A DNA stretch of 64,000 nt. Origin: Lantana camara. Its lineage: Eukaryota; Streptophyta; Magnoliopsida; Lamiales; Verbenaceae. The translations under genes were made by a program, and so were the position numbers. Shown here piece after piece: positions 34,581-45,497 of the stretch. The DNA lies in NCBI GenBank assembly GCA_037501455.1, contig CM074857.1:33748001-33812000 (forward strand), given 5' to 3'. Under the pieces are notes generated by a model, which had not been told where the DNA came from, searched no databases, and saw nothing but the letters and a program-made list of their open reading frames with translations. Position 1 is the first letter of the stretch, and each line of letters opens with the position of its first letter.

Positions 34581-34720
34581 GTATAGTCCCGCCTAGCTAG
34601 CCTGTTTCTTTTACTTGTCACCCGTTCGCTATAGGGTAGTTCTTGTACGGATTATCCATTTCGTATGTGGATTGGCCTATAGTGCGGGGGTGTGGTATCT
34701 CTACGTATAAGGGTGCTACA
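34581..34720 (+). repeat. 3' LTR remnant, last 140 bp only
   Basis: It matches 31870-32013 with a handful of differences and starts immediately after a purine run (GAGAAGGGGGG) that would be the polypurine tract. Another copy starting at the same internal point (TAGTCCCGCCTAGCTAG) lies at 57785-57922. Confidence 0.8.
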
Positions 34721-34929
34721 AAGTCTGCCTTTAATTACGCATTTTTAACGTTTCACTGGACAAAGTCTGCCTTGCCTTTAATTACGCATTTTTAACCTTT
34801 CACTCGACAAAACCTGCCTTTAATTACGCATTTTTAACATTTCACTGGACAAAGTCTGCCTTTAATTATGCATTTTCATGGCCTAACTCTACAAACCCAG
34901 CTTTTAATTATGAGTTTTCATGGCCTAAA
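34721..34929. repeat. Inverted copies of satellites B (4 units) and A (about 2 units)
   Basis: The reverse complement of the arrays at 26898-27090 and 25754-26217, in mirror order: B' first, then A'. It is followed by the inverted C-type flank (about 34940-35035). Confidence 0.88.
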
Positions 34930-36897
34930 AGAAAGTTATAAAGATATTTACAAAGAAAGTTAACATATGTGATTCACCATTGTGCATTTGTGATTCACCA
35001 TAAAATGTGTCATAAAGAAAGTTAACATATGTACAAAATTATAAAAAAATCAGTATTTCATTCATACAAGCTGTTGACAACCAAATTTTAGTAGCATGTG
35101 GGCGATGTGCACACGGTACTGCGATGGGTACTCCCTTTGCAAACTGGTTGAACTCTGCGGTGTCCTTTGCAAATGACTCCACGAAGAGGCAAATAAACGC
35201 CCCACAGTCCAAGCTTTCTGGTGCTTAAGTACGGAAGGATGTCGGTTGCGGGTACTTTTCAGCTGCAGCAATTTTGACAATACCCTTGTATTCCCAATAT
35301 GATTTCATGAAACAACCCCATACCTTCTCCGCATAGCATATTTTAGGCGAGCTCATGGAGTTGTATGCCAATAACTTATTTTCCAATGTGTTGTACACTA
35401 CCAAATGCCAATGATTGGTAGTGTTTAATGGGAATATAACGTACTGACATTGGTCAATGACACCGCTGTTAAGCATTTCCAGTTGCAGCACCGCATAATT
35501 CCTCAATTTGGGGGCTTTGAAGAAATTTAACCATCCTTTTCACTGACGGATAGTGGGTTTTCGTAGATCCCTTTACCAAATCTATTATATGTTGTGTGAG
35601 AAATGAAGAGGCGCAATAGATTTTGTGGGATTTTTGGGGAATGTAGTCACTACCCATCAGAATATCAAAATAGGCCTCGAAAACCCTTTGATTCATTGAC
35701 TGACCCTATATCAATCTCAGAATATCACTCACAAACACCCGCGTTTCATCGCCACAGACATATGCCACCTTATAACTGGCAATAAAATAAAATTACGTAT
35801 TGATACAAATTTGATTTTCAAATTACTAAACTAATTACGCATAAAAAACAACTTACTTGAACGTCGCAGGGTAGGCATCAATGATCCCATCGATAAGTTT
35901 AAGGGCTTCATCGTTAAAATATGCATGCCCATCAAAATCCTTTCTACCAAGAAACGACTTCAAATCTCTGTCAACAGAATAAACCGGGGTATCAAAATCA
36001 TCATCATCAACCTCCTCAACAACATGACTTGCTTCATGAGGGAACTCAGTGGCATCTTGACAAACAATAACCGCACCTCGCTCAACCTCATTAGCAGTAG
36101 CCCCCTGAACTTCAACAACAACATTCCTCCATTCAGTCCTCAAATCAGTCAATACGTCACAAACAACAAGATCTAGAGAATCACACCTCGAAAGCTTCTG
36201 CACATCTTCAACCTTTTCCTCCTCTACAATATTCTCCTCCTCTATAGCATTCTCCTCACCACCATCCTGCTCCTCAGCTTCATTCTTCCCCTCACCAACA
36301 TCTCCTTCAACACCTTCTACAACAGAGTCCTCAACAGCTGTCTTCCTTCTTTTGTTAGACTTTGCACGCTTATTAGATTTTTTCCTCTTACCAGCTTTCT
36401 TCTCATCGGCCACATCATCCTCTTCACTATCATCATCATCAACCTCATTTTGAAAGGTAGACTCTGGTACATCATCTACACAAGTTAGCAACCTAAGCTC
36501 CGTTTTATCAGCAGGTTTAATTTGATTTAGTTGCAAGCAAACTATTAAATTGTATAATATAAGCATCTAGTTCCTCATAATTCATGTATACATAATGTTT
36601 TCAATCATAATGTTTACTTAAGTCGGAGAAGGTCAGCTTACTGAAACGCTTTTCAATTTCCTTCTTTTGTGCAGACAAATTACTCTTCTGCCACTTTAAA
36701 AAATGTGGGAACGCCTGCACAAGAAACTGTTTGCAATCAACTTTAAACTTCTCAATTGACAAAACAAAAAAATTATAAACAGTAGCACCCCAAGCGAATC
36801 GGTTGATATACTTTGATGGTGTCAAAATCTGGTTATGTACAAAACGACAGACTTGGACTCCCAATCACCCAAGATATTTGTTTGTATGAGGCAACTC

Positions 36898-37908
36898 TGA
36901 TGCTTTCCTGGGCTGAAAAAGAAGAACGAACGTGAACTCAAAGGCCAAAACAGGTGAATGCGGGGGTTGGACCCGTTTTGGCACTCCGACGCTCAAGTTA
37001 GCTAAAGCTATAGGTCGATAATGCGAAGAGGATTAAGACTCAGAATGTAAAGGAAAGCTTACCCTCTGCATGTAATGGCGGGCTGTTTTTATAGCAAGGA
37101 GAAGACCTTAGTGCGTGTAAGTACACCATCAGAAAGGTGCGGGTCTGGTCTGCTGAGGGGGGGAGAGCTTCTGTGGCCGGAATAGTGCTTTTCGGCTAAA
37201 ACATTGTTCACCTGCTCCTGTAGAGATGCTTGACACCGTACTTGGTGCGGCCACAATTAATACGTCATGCGGTGATGGTACCAGGATTTAATGCACTTGT
37301 ACTGTAGCGTGTGGGTCGGTCTCTCGCCTAGCTAGAGGGATCTTAAAAGCACTATTAGGTTTGGATATTTTAGCTCTCTTAAAAGTTGATTTGAATTAGA
37401 ATTCAAAAGTCAAAGTTTGGAATTACTTGATGATCAAGTAATAAGAGAGAGAGGGACCAAATACTTAGTCCATAAGGACTAGGTTCGGCCGTCCCTCTCT
37501 GTATTATATATAGGGGAGCTCGAGCTCCCCTTAGAGAGTAATTGATGATTTCTTTTGGTTCATGTGTTGAACACCATCCTTTCTCCAAGATAAAATAAAC
37601 CATAGGTTAAGCCTAAACACTAACTAGAGAACTAGCATCCTTACTAGTTAGATTGTAATCAAGTTGGTGGACTATCTCTAGAGAGCTTCAAGTTAGAAGT
37701 TTTTAAAGATTCGAGCTTTACCAAGGAGAGGGGATCAAGCCGCGAGAAGAGCGTTCTTGAGTGGCTTGAAACGCTTCAAGAAAGATTATTGAAAAGTATG
37801 TTTCTTTACCCTACGAATTTGGATTCATGATTGCGAGTTTAGATCCTTTTGTTGGAAAATTTTAAATTTCCGCTGCTTTCTGATTCCGTTTTCCAACAAT
37901 GCTGCGAG
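36898..37908. mobile_element. Composite of two LTR fragments inside the protease gene
   Basis: 36898 to about 37335 begins TGATGC and contains TTTGGCACTCCGACGCTCAA, a block shared with the Tat-like LTRs at 56331 and 59323. From about 37340 to 37908 is the 3' part of a Copia LTR with a TATA box (TATTATATATAGGGG, about 37502) and the end TTAAATTTCCGCTGC...TTTTCCAACA. No TSD links the two outer ends, so at least one deletion followed insertion. Confidence 0.6.
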
Positions 37909-38339
37909 TACAGTTGCCTTTCCTCATAGGGAGCCAAGTGCTGGCTCGATAAGAGAGAGATGTTTGGGTCGAATACATACGCTGACCTGTCTTGCTTCTC
38001 CCAATGTTGTAAGGACGATTGGCGCCCAGTCATAGCTCCCGATTTTCCCCTTATCATTTAAGTCATCTACATAGCATATCAGACTAATTGGTAGCTTAAG
38101 GCTGCTACGTGGAAACAACAATGTAGAAAAAACAAACAATATGAACATTCTTACAAAATCATCGATGCCTTCGGCATCACTCCTAGAAACCAAGCCCTGT
38201 AACCTAGCCAATATGTTAGAATGTGTTAGCCTACCATTTTTGTTTTTTTTTTTTTTTTTTTTTTTTTAAAACCGGACCAAACAAGCCCGTCGGGTTTTAA
38301 CGAGGCCCCGCCCTCATATATAGCGAAACAAAAACGAGT

Positions 38340-39524
38340 TTACAAAGGGAAGTTCATGAAAACCATCCTAAGTAAACGGAACGACCCAACCCGAAACATG
38401 CTACGGGTGGGAAAACACAATAATAACCAAACATAAAATAACGGAACATAAAATAACAAAATCCCGTAACTCCGGTCCGTCCTAAAACCCACCACGACAC
38501 GGTGAATCCGCACGCCAAGCGTGCGCCTGCCGAGCCCATGCCGCTCACGCCGCCCAGCCGCGCGCAAAGGGTGCGCACAACTGCGCCTAGCCATCGGAAA
38601 ACGCCGCCTAGAGCCCAAACGCCTCGTGCGTTTGGGCTGAAAATGCACGCCAGTAATCAGGAGGTGATTGCAGTTGATGATATAAAGGCCGTGGGCCCGA
38701 ACACTACAACACGGCTTCAAAAGGGGATCTTTCCAACATCCAAAAACCAGCTGCGTCTGTTCATAAGTGTCCTCCAGATCACGAAAAAACCACCGCGAGT
38801 TATAGTGCCTCAAAGAAGGGGACTTAATCTCGCAACAAACATTCCCCACCCAAACGACAAGGATTGACCTCGCCTCATATATAATCATAGGCGTGCCACA
38901 TTGATGGTTCCTTGAGGGGATACAAGTATCCCAAATGGGGGAAATGGTACCTGCAAGGCGAAAACGGGGAGGGGAAGTCAGATAAATTTCCACGCTCGGC
39001 ATGCCGGCCATATAGTGTGGGTCACTCGATATATGGTTCGCTCCCTCACTTAAAATATAATTATTTCCGCTCAACAGAAACACACTCAAGCTCACGGGGC
39101 GGGGGACGGGGGAGATGTCCGTGCCCGCCATCGGCCATTTTGCACAAGAGGTGGTCCTTTTGGCTTGAAAAACCGCATACACACCTAGGGTATCCATCAA
39201 TTCATCAAGTGACACATCTAGCAAGTCCGGATCCTTGCAAACCAAACGAAAGAGCCTCAAGCTCACGGGGTGGGAGACGGAGCGGTTGTCCGCTCCCACC
39301 GTCGGCCAATTTGTACAAGGGGTGGGGATGTTGGCGCGGGGCACCTCATACACACCCGTAAGATCCGTCAATTCACAAAGTATCACAACTAGCAAGTCCG
39401 GATCCTTGCACGAGAGCATGGCCACGCCATACCCGTCATACTCCTCGTGATTCTGAGCCTGCACACCCAACTCAACCAGGCGATCAAATGTATGGAGATA
39501 TATATTCCTTATTATCACTAACAT
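38340..39524 (-). other. 394-codon open frame in the LINE 3' region (doubtful gene)
   Basis: This frame starts 41 nt before the ORF2 stop in a different frame and stays open through the 3' untranslated region. It contains a duplicated segment (CKDPDLL...PVSL.. twice) because the underlying 171-bp DNA repeat (39085-39255 and 39256-39411) is a multiple of three. It has no similarity I recognise. GC-richness and the repeat can explain its length; coding is unlikely but not excluded. Confidence 0.3.
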
Positions 39525-42500
39525 AATTAATACGAATGTAAGGAATCTCCATCTTATCGGTACGAACTATACCTCTGAGCTTACCATTCACCTCTTCTGG
39601 GCGAAGGACATGAGAGCTGAGAGTCTCACAGGCGCAATTGGAAAGAAAATCGGCCGCTTGATTCCCTTCTCTATATATATGCGTGATTCTCACATTTGCA
39701 ACATGGAAAAGATGCCGGATGTGGATGAGCATATGTTGCTTATCCCAAGAGGTGTCACGTTCTTGGCTGATTAAGTCTTTCACAATCATGGAGTCAGTTT
39801 GAATCCAAATATTCTGAAAGCCTCGACCAATCGCCATTTGAAGTCCCTCGTAGACCGCCGCGAGCTCTGCATAATTGTTAGTTTTATTACCAAGATATCT
39901 ATAGAAAGCAAAAATAACATTACCCCGATGATCTCGTGCAATACCCCCGGATCCCGCGTGCCCAGGATTGCCTTTAGAGGCCCCATCCGTGTTTATCTTG
40001 AGGCATCCCTCCTCGGGAGTCAGCCAGAAAACAGCTTGAATGTCCATCTTTTTGCGGTTATATGGAGGGACGGAGAAGGCCAAAGCCGCCTCCATATTAC
40101 CCCGCCAATTATTCCCTTTTAAGATGCCAGCCGTATGCAGCGTGTAAATATGCCGCCAGATACGCTGAATTATCACACTCGCCACCACCCGTTGATCACG
40201 GTATTTTGCGTTGTTCCTCGCGTCCCATATGTACCATAGGATCAGAATAGGAATGATCGTACGGACGTGCCCTTTCCCTTGGTACCGGATTGAGTTAAAC
40301 CAATATCCAAGGAGGTGAGAAACCGATGCATGATTGATCACCTTCACTTGTAACAAATCCGAGAAAAATCGCCAAATATGCGCGGCTTTGAGACCGGTGA
40401 TGAACACATGGTGCATCGTCTCCTCATGGAAACAACATTGGCACTTTGATGCCAGATGTATGCCTTTCTGTTGGAGCCGGGGATCTATAGAAGTCCATCC
40501 ATGAATAAGTTTCCATATAAACACCGAGACGGTTGGCATAATGTGACTACTCCAAATTTTGGGCCAAAATTCATTAGTTGCTCGCCTTACCCGAATCTCC
40601 TCCCACGCAGAATTAATAGTGAAATCCCCAGACGGTTCAAGCTTCCAAATCATGCGGTCTTTCTCCCCCGTGATCGGAACTTGAAGAATCCGATCGATCC
40701 ATTCTTCCGGGAGCCTCTCTCGCAGCCTCTCTACGTCCCAATGACCATGCCGCCAAAAATAATTAACTTTTTCAAAGCCATAAAGGGGCTGATCAATATC
40801 ATTTTTAAGAGCTGATTCGCCGCACCAGTGATCATGCCAGAAAGAGACGTTACCCTCGCCCAGTTCCCAAAAAATATGCTCCTCCGCCCCTGCTTTTATG
40901 CGTGAAAGCCGTTTCCATATAGGGGAATGATGAATCGATTCCTCGACTTGGGAGTGGTGTTTCCCCCGCATGTATTTCTCCCTCATGTACCAAGCCCAAA
41001 GTGATTCTTGCCGCCTGAAATTCCACCAAGAACGGTAGAGAAAACTCGTATCAAGATCCTCAAACCGGCGAGCCCCGAGGCCGCCTTCATTGATAGGAAA
41101 ACAAAGCTCCTTCCATTGACACCAGTGAATCTTTTTCTGACCTCCGAAACTGCCCCAGAAATACGCGTTCAAGATCCTCTCCATTCTCTTGATCGTATTC
41201 TTAGGCGGGCCCAGCACCTGCATCAAGTACAGCGGCATAGATCCAAGCACGCTCTTGGCGAGAGCCAATCGGCCGCCCGGTGATAAATGGAGCCGTTCCC
41301 ACCCAAGGACCTTAGCACGCATACGATCCAGCAAATTCTCAAACAAAGATTCCTTCTTGTTGCCGATGTGTAACATACACCCCAAATATTTCATCGGAAG
41401 CGAGGATGGAGAAAAACCCGTAATGTCCTTTATTTTCTTAATTTTCGAACGGGGGCAGTGCTTAGATAGAATGAAAGAGCTCTTTTCCCCACTAACCAGT
41501 TGTCCCGACACTCTCATATAATCATCCAGGATACCTTTGACCTTTTTCACGGAAGCCAGATTCCCATTGCAAAAAATGATCATATCATCCGCATAGCCCA
41601 GATGAGAGACAACGGTGCTCGTGTCTGTGTTATATCTCAACGAGGGACAAGCCACGAACACCTCATCCAGCTTGCGAGAAAGCCATTCGGCCGCAAGAAT
41701 GAAAAGAGGCGGGGAGAGAGGGTCCCCTTGCCGCACTCCTCTAGTGGACTTGAAAAAACCAGCTCCCTGGCCATTTAGAAGGACCGTGAAATGAGCAGAT
41801 TCGGTGCAAGCACGCACCAGCTGGATCCACTTGGGCGGAAAACCGAAACACTGGAGCATTTTAACGAGAAAAGCCCAATTGACCCGGTCATATGCCTTCG
41901 CCATGTCCAGCTTGAAAATGGCCCTTCCCCCACGCGTCTTGTGGTTGATTTTATAAACCAACTCCTGGGCGAGGAGAATATTGTCCGAAATACTTCTCCC
42001 CCTGATAAAACCAGACTGGGACGGCGAAATAAGAGCTGGAAGCACAACCCGCAGCCTATCTGCAAGCAATTTAGATAAAATTTTATGAGTAACATTACAT
42101 AGGCTGATCGGACGAAAATCTTTCCAACTAACAGGATTATCAATTTTAGGTAAAAGAACAATAGTAGTGCAAGTAAAACCCAAAGGCATGGGTACTCCCG
42201 AGAAAAATTCATGGACCGCGGCGATAACATCCTGCTTAACAGTGTCCCAGCATTCTTGAAAGAAAAGTGCCGAGAAACCATCTGGCCCTGCTACCGAATC
42301 CGGATTCATGTCAAACACCACCCGTTTGATCTCCTCCAAGGATGGCTTGCCACATAAAAATTCCCCGGTATGGCTGTCTATTAAATCAGGTATGTGGGCA
42401 AAGTCCTCGTCCCGGAAATCCACCTCCTCCCTTGTGAGTAGCGTTTCAAAGAACGACGCCACCGATTGCTGCATTGCTTTCGCCTCCCGCACGACGGTCC

Positions 42501-43617
42501 CACCGTCTTGAATCTGATGCACCCGGTTCCGAACTTTTCTTTTCTTAGCCAGGCTATGAAAATATTTTGTATTTCTTTCTCCCTCCGTAAACCATTTGCA
42601 CGCCGATTTTTGTCGCCAAAAATCCTCCTCCATAGATAAAGCCCGATTCAACTCTGCCGTCGCCTTATTCATTGCGATGAGATTCTCCTCAGAAGGAAGA
42701 GCCTCGTAACTAGCTTCAGCCGTCAATACCCTTTCATTGGCCTCCGTCACCCTATCAAACACATTCCCGAAAACATTCCTGTTCCACTCTTTCAGGCCAT
42801 CTTTGAGTCTCTTGATTTTATTTTGTAAACGCCGCATACCAAAACTCGAATCAGGCCCCTCCCAATTAGTGCGCACCATATCCTGAAATGTGTGATGTTG
42901 AGTCCACATCCGCTGAAAACGAAAGGAAGACGGACCCGACTGGTTTGCCAACTCCGTAGAGACCAGCATCGGGGTGTGATCCGAAAGGTGTTTGGCCAAG
43001 TGCGACACCTTGCTGCTAACGCCAATATCAGCCCACCCCGACGAGACTAGAACACGATCCAAGCGTTTCCATTTATTTCCCCGATTCCACGTGAACTTAG
43101 TCCCATCAAACGGCAACTCAAGTAAACCACACCCATCCATACAGTCTTTAAAGTCCTCCATACATGAAATACGAGGCTCCGCTCCCCTTAGCACTTCGTC
43201 CCTACTCCTAACAATGTTGAAATCCCCTCCTACAATCCAAGGGTTCGCGGTCGCCAACGTGGAGAGCGAGCTCCACAGGTGCTGTCTTTCCGCCCTTGTG
43301 TGCCTGCCGTAAACGAAACTAGCGCAGAGTGGCACTGCTATATCCGTGTGATTGAATTTCACGTGCAAAACCTGCGCATCGTCAAGAATAGGGACTAAAT
43401 TACTATCGTTTTTATAAAAACACCAAATATGATTAGTGCAATTGGAAATAACTCCCTCGTAACCCAACCTTCTGCAAAAATACTCTCTATCTAATTTCAC
43501 TTTAGGTTCAATAACAACCAGAATATAAGGCCTAAATTTCTTAATTAAAGATTTTAGCGATCGTTGCTTAGCCTTATCTCCGACTCCCCGAATATTCCAA
43601 ATAAGAAAATTAATCAT
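39484..43617 (-). CDS. LINE ORF2: endonuclease, reverse transcriptase, RNase H, 1377 aa, fully open
   Basis: The replicative enzyme of an L1-clade retrotransposon. Apurinic/apyrimidinic-type endonuclease (about 1-225) with Glu37 (IEPKV), GGDFNIV (130-136) and SDHTP (212-216) makes the first nick. Reverse transcriptase (about 480-760) has FRPISLCNV, FIRGRSISDNI, KLDMAKAYDRVNW, GVRQGDPLSP and the catalytic YADD at 675-678. A zinc-binding/linker region (about 1080-1110, CQCCF..ETMHH) precedes a plant-type C-terminal RNase H (TDGASKGNPGHAGSGG, NNYAELAA, QTDSM, GNQAADFLS). No stop or frameshift interrupts it. The start ATG overlaps the TGA that ends the extended ORF1 frame as ATGA (43617-43614), suggesting coupled translation. 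Key residues are intact, so the enzyme is probably functional. Confidence 0.95.
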   Translation of the reverse strand: MINFLIWNIRGVGDKAKQRSLKSLIKKFRPYILVVIEPKVKLDREYFCRRLGYEGVISNCTNHIWCFYKNDSNLVPILDDAQVLHVKFNHTDIAVPLCASFVYGRHTRAERQHLWSSLSTLATANPWIVGGDFNIVRSRDEVLRGAEPRISCMEDFKDCMDGCGLLELPFDGTKFTWNRGNKWKRLDRVLVSSGWADIGVSSKVSHLAKHLSDHTPMLVSTELANQSGPSSFRFQRMWTQHHTFQDMVRTNWEGPDSSFGMRRLQNKIKRLKDGLKEWNRNVFGNVFDRVTEANERVLTAEASYEALPSEENLIAMNKATAELNRALSMEEDFWRQKSACKWFTEGERNTKYFHSLAKKRKVRNRVHQIQDGGTVVREAKAMQQSVASFFETLLTREEVDFRDEDFAHIPDLIDSHTGEFLCGKPSLEEIKRVVFDMNPDSVAGPDGFSALFFQECWDTVKQDVIAAVHEFFSGVPMPLGFTCTTIVLLPKIDNPVSWKDFRPISLCNVTHKILSKLLADRLRVVLPALISPSQSGFIRGRSISDNILLAQELVYKINHKTRGGRAIFKLDMAKAYDRVNWAFLVKMLQCFGFPPKWIQLVRACTESAHFTVLLNGQGAGFFKSTRGVRQGDPLSPPLFILAAEWLSRKLDEVFVACPSLRYNTDTSTVVSHLGYADDMIIFCNGNLASVKKVKGILDDYMRVSGQLVSGEKSSFILSKHCPRSKIKKIKDITGFSPSSLPMKYLGCMLHIGNKKESLFENLLDRMRAKVLGWERLHLSPGGRLALAKSVLGSMPLYLMQVLGPPKNTIKRMERILNAYFWGSFGGQKKIHWCQWKELCFPINEGGLGARRFEDLDTSFLYRSWWNFRRQESLWAWYMREKYMRGKHHSQVEESIHHSPIWKRLSRIKAGAEEHIFWELGEGNVSFWHDHWCGESALKNDIDQPLYGFEKVNYFWRHGHWDVERLRERLPEEWIDRILQVPITGEKDRMIWKLEPSGDFTINSAWEEIRVRRATNEFWPKIWSSHIMPTVSVFIWKLIHGWTSIDPRLQQKGIHLASKCQCCFHEETMHHVFITGLKAAHIWRFFSDLLQVKVINHASVSHLLGYWFNSIRYQGKGHVRTIIPILILWYIWDARNNAKYRDQRVVASVIIQRIWRHIYTLHTAGILKGNNWRGNMEAALAFSVPPYNRKKMDIQAVFWLTPEEGCLKINTDGASKGNPGHAGSGGIARDHRGNVIFAFYRYLGNKTNNYAELAAVYEGLQMAIGRGFQNIWIQTDSMIVKDLISQERDTSWDKQHMLIHIRHLFHVANVRITHIYREGNQAADFLSNCACETLSSHVLRPEEVNGKLRGIVRTDKMEIPYIRINYVSDNKEYISPYI

Positions 43618-45497
43618 TTAAAAGGCTTGGTTTTGGAACTTCCCTGTTTACCGTCGGCCCCGGCTGTACTGCGCGTGACTCGCGGTTCAAATGTGACCTG
43701 ATTGCTCTTCTTATTTTTCCTGGATTTCGGAGCAGCAGACTCACTATCCGAGAGGGACCTGCTACTACCAGCTGCAGCTTTGGCGTCTTCCATGATTTCC
43801 GAATCCAAACGTGCGCCACTCGCCAGCTCCTCACCATTCTTTTTCCGCTCATGTTGTAGCGCTTTAAGCGACGGGATTGAGCGATCATCAGATTTATTAA
43901 TGTGACATGGAGCTTCGATAGGACCCTCCTGAATGCCCTAATCCCGGCTCGCGGATTTCTTATCAGTGTTGGTCATTTGGGCACGGTATTCCGACACATA
44001 TTGCTCCCCTCCACACTCCTGCAAAATTTGTTCTGCTTGGGAAACCGTGACATTGTAGTCCGTGTCCAGTGATTTATTCAAATGGTCAATGTTTTCATCT
44101 GTCGACTCAGTTTTTCCGTGATTCCCAGGCTTACCATGGGATCCCGAGACTTCAGTGAGGTGGTTCTGCTCACCGTCACCCTTCTTTTGCAGAGCCTCTA
44201 GTTTTTTCTGAGTTTCCATTGCTGCTTGATTTTCTAGGGTCGCTTCTTTGTCGTTAACCCCGGATTGTTGACCCTTATCACCAACGGAATGTGCCTCGAG
44301 ATCAGCCCCCTCACTCAACGCGGCAAACCTGTTTTCCTGAAACTTGACCCCATTGTTCCTCCCAGCATCTCGTTTTAACATATCAACCTTACCATGTTCC
44401 AGTTTACTATTCAGTCCCGTAGCTATTCCCCCAGCTTGATTGTCATCATTCTTTTTGGCCGGAACCCAAGTGTCTCTTCTCATTTCTCTTTTCCTTTCCA
44501 CCCGACGTGAAGCCGCGGGTTTCTTGGGTTCGTGCGCCTGCCTGTCTTCATTGTTACCGTCACCCTCACCATCATTCCCATCATGGCCATCGTCTTCCGA
44601 GTCAGTATAGACCGCCCCTTTGCAAGCGTTGGCCATGTGACCCATTCGCCTACATTTATTACAGTACTGAATGAACTTAGAATATAGAACTTCCTGATCG
44701 AAATTCCAATCCCCGTATCGTACCGGTATGCTTTTTTCCAGCGGCTTGGATATGTCAAGTTCAACACACACACGTGGTTCCTCCGTATTATCCATACGTG
44801 CCGTGGCTTCATCGCACCTGATAGGTTTCCCGATAATAGCGGCCAGTTGGCATATGGCGTCCTTATAGCATAGCTGCGACGGAAGCCTAGGGAATGAAAT
44901 CCACACTGGGATGATTGGCGAATCAACGTGAGGATCAAAATCCGGCGTCCATTTCATCACCCGCATTGGAAAATCCTTAAAATACCACACTTCTTTCATG
45001 AACAAACGTGCATAATCATCCGGTTCATTGCAACGAATAAGAACATGATTCCTGTTAAGCAGACTCAAGCGAACTTGGCCCTTGAAATCAATTTTAGAAA
45101 AGAAAAATCGTAATTGCCCCATCGTAGGGTAACCATGAGCAAATTTCCCAATTAACGCAAGCTTAAAACGATCATTCAAAATAGCACACTCTTCATGAGA
45201 AAAAACAAGTGCACATTTACCTCGATGTTCCACAATCGTACCAAGCGGCCTGAAATTCGGTGCATCAAAGCTTTTGAGGCGCGCTTTTTCGTCGGGTAAA
45301 AGAAAAGCTTCCGCCGTAGGTTTGCCCGTCAGCACAGCAGCATAGGAGCCTGCTGCTGCGCGCACATCAGTCGCGGCTCCGCCCAGGCGGGCGTGTTCGT
45401 TTGCCGCGCGGTCCAGTTCCAAAACCGCGCGCGCGGCTGCTTGGGCAGCCCCACGTCGCGCGGCGGTTGCGTCAGGTGGAGGGTCCGCGTCAGCCAT
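43614..45497 (-). pseudogene. LINE ORF1: nucleic-acid-binding protein, one internal stop (519 aa + 107 codons)
   Basis: ORF1 proteins coat LINE RNA. From ATG 45497 an Ala-rich N-terminus leads into a DUF4283 domain (about 95-230: GKCALVFSHEE ... KWTPDFDP ... PVWISFPRLP) and a CCHC zinc knuckle CNKCRRMGHMANAC (279-292), followed by an acidic and Lys-rich tail. A TAG at 43940-43938 ends it after 519 residues, but the same frame is open for another 107 codons and stops at TGA 43616-43614, exactly overlapping the ORF2 ATG. The natural ORF1 was therefore about 627 residues, and this copy has one nonsense change removing the basic C-terminal tail. Whether 519 residues suffice is unknown; domain and knuckle are intact. 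Confidence 0.88.

Larger units (their letters stand above)
29434..34720 (+). mobile_element. Ty3/Gypsy (Tekay/Del-like) element with gag remnant only, perfect TSD
   Basis: A 2.58-kb 5' LTR is followed by a tRNA-Met-type primer site, a decayed gag and a 140-bp remnant of the 3' LTR. A perfect 5-bp TSD, AAGTC, flanks the unit (29429-29433 and 34721-34725), and removing it rejoins satellite B units. No protease, reverse transcriptase or integrase is detectable, so it resembles a terminal-repeat-gag (TR-GAG) type or an internally deleted copy. Confidence 0.85.

Noticed and set aside
38912..39361. Plus-strand ORF of 149 codons
   Set aside because: Shadow of the 171-bp duplicated LINE 3' region; antisense to the element and without recognisable domains.
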